Positions 63,332 through 64,000 of a DNA stretch of 64,000 bases are shown here, piece after piece. Location: contig JALLLT010000061.1 in the NCBI GenBank assembly GCA_025266875.1, positions 114,203 to 178,202 on the forward strand, in the 5' to 3' direction. The DNA is from Fennellomyces sp. T-0311 (taxonomy: Eukaryota > Mucoromycota > Mucoromycetes > Mucorales > Lichtheimiaceae). Positions within the stretch are counted from its first letter, which is position 1, and every line of letters begins with the position of its first letter. Under the pieces are notes generated by a model. The model searched no databases and was not told the DNA's origin. It worked only from the letters and a program-made list of their open reading frames with translations. Made by a program: the position numbers and the translations under genes.

Positions 63332-64000
63332 ATGTCTCCCAAGAACACTCCTACTACCACTGCTGTTGCCTCTGGTAAGGCCGATAAGGGCAAGGCTGTC
63401 GTCCCTCCCGTTTCGCAGCAACAAGCTGAAGCTGCTGCCGCTGCCGTTCCAACGAACGACATGGAACAGCTGTCGTTGGATGGTGATGCCGAAGGCCAAT
63501 CTAGGGCTATGGATGTCGATGAAGAGGGTTTGTCTGGTTTGTCTGGTTCGTCTGGTTTGTCTGTCTCGTTTGGTGGATCTCAAGTTGGAGCCATCCACTC
63601 CATCCATGCCAACCCCGTCCAAGCGGCGCTTGCTGCCCGCCAAACCCACCTGGACCGCATCGCCAATTTGGACTTGGCGTATTCGCAGGCCGCCGTCGCC
63701 GATCCTGACTCGACCGAAAGCAATGAGCTGTTGGCCCGCCTCACCAAGGCCCAGGCAGCTTACGAGCTCGCCCGTGCGTCGTGGCACCGCTCCCACCCAT
63801 CTCGCTTGGAGTTTTTCTCTGAGGAAGAGCTTGTCGTGGCCCGCCAGCAGGAATTGGAAACCAAGGTCCGTGCCCCCATTGTTGCCAAGGAGTTGCCCGC
63901 GCTCCAGTTGCCCGGTACCTCCAAGTGGCACCCCCGCAAGGTCGTACACGATTCTGCCACTGCTTTCCTCCGTGCCTTCGAAAAGGAACTTGGCGCGTAC
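63332..64000 (+). CDS. Element I Gag, N-terminal 223 codons (cut by window end)
   Basis: ATG 63332 (MSPKNTPTTTAVASGK) opens a frame still running at 64000. It begins with a Lys/Ala/Gln-rich region, then short repeats of GLSGSSGLSV (63522-63560), then GAIHSIHANPVQAALAARQ, which aligns in pattern with SLHSIHADPKVLKVQSVKR of element E Gag, and a helical NELLARLTKAQAAYELARAS. Gag forms the particle around the element RNA. The coding frame is intact so far, so this may be a younger copy than E or F. Confidence 0.75.
   Translation, partial: MSPKNTPTTTAVASGKADKGKAVVPPVSQQQAEAAAAAVPTNDMEQLSLDGDAEGQSRAMDVDEEGLSGLSGSSGLSVSFGGSQVGAIHSIHANPVQAALAARQTHLDRIANLDLAYSQAAVADPDSTESNELLARLTKAQAAYELARASWHRSHPSRLEFFSEEELVVARQQELETKVRAPIVAKELPALQLPGTSKWHPRKVVHDSATAFLRAFEKELGAY

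Overview
The window looks like a piece of an early-diverging (Mucoromycota-type) fungal genome. Reasons: many short introns of about 55-75 nt with GT..AG ends, CT-rich leaders downstream of TATAWA boxes, a two-finger GATA factor, a fungal/plant-type plasma-membrane H+-ATPase, and a transposon set (Plavaka, MULE, DIRS, Crypton and chromodomain Ty3 elements) familiar from such fungi. The species cannot be named from the sequence.

Bases 1-19.6 kb are host DNA with few genes: a fluoride exporter (3' end cut by the window edge), divergently transcribed from a GNAT/phosphinothricin-type acetyltransferase; a GATA transcription factor; a four-exon P-type H+-ATPase carrying an apparent 1-bp deletion; and, after a long AT-rich stretch, a small probably mitochondrial protein. 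From 10.9 to 23.2 kb I see little else.

From 23.18 kb to the end the window is a stack of transposons whose insertion order can be read from target-site duplications (TSDs). (i) A solo LTR (family A) holds a solo LTR (family B), which holds a 1503-bp CACTA-type element; a neighbouring A copy and a B copy 31 kb away serve as empty sites. (ii) A DIRS-type gag is split by a solo LTR (C). (iii) A Plavaka transposase gene of 8 exons is open throughout (966 codons). (iv) A second DIRS element is split by a solo LTR (D) and by an apparently intact MULE with 26-bp perfect terminal repeats and a 10-bp TSD. (v) A chromodomain Ty3 element E (LTRs 37030-37208 and 58212-58390) is split in gag by Ty3 element F, which is itself split by solo LTR G and by a 9.2-kb element H. 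E also carries a solo LTR B in its RNase H. (vi) LTR fragments are followed by an apparently intact Crypton-type tyrosine recombinase gene with a GCR1_C-like C-terminus. (vii) The window ends inside the gag of a further element of the E/F type (I).

The most unusual item is element H. Its LTRs are identical by eye, so it is young. It has a gag-PR-RT-RNaseH ORF, a separate integrase ORF behind an A28 tract and a duplicated 20-mer, and two extra ORFs (126 and 215 aa) of no family I recognise, the last behind its own TATAAATA and an A19 tract. A second general observation is that in E, F and I the bases just after the 5' LTR are complementary to a TCTC-led motif inside the same LTR, and the two change together between families. 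This suggests Tf1/sushi-like self-primed reverse transcription.
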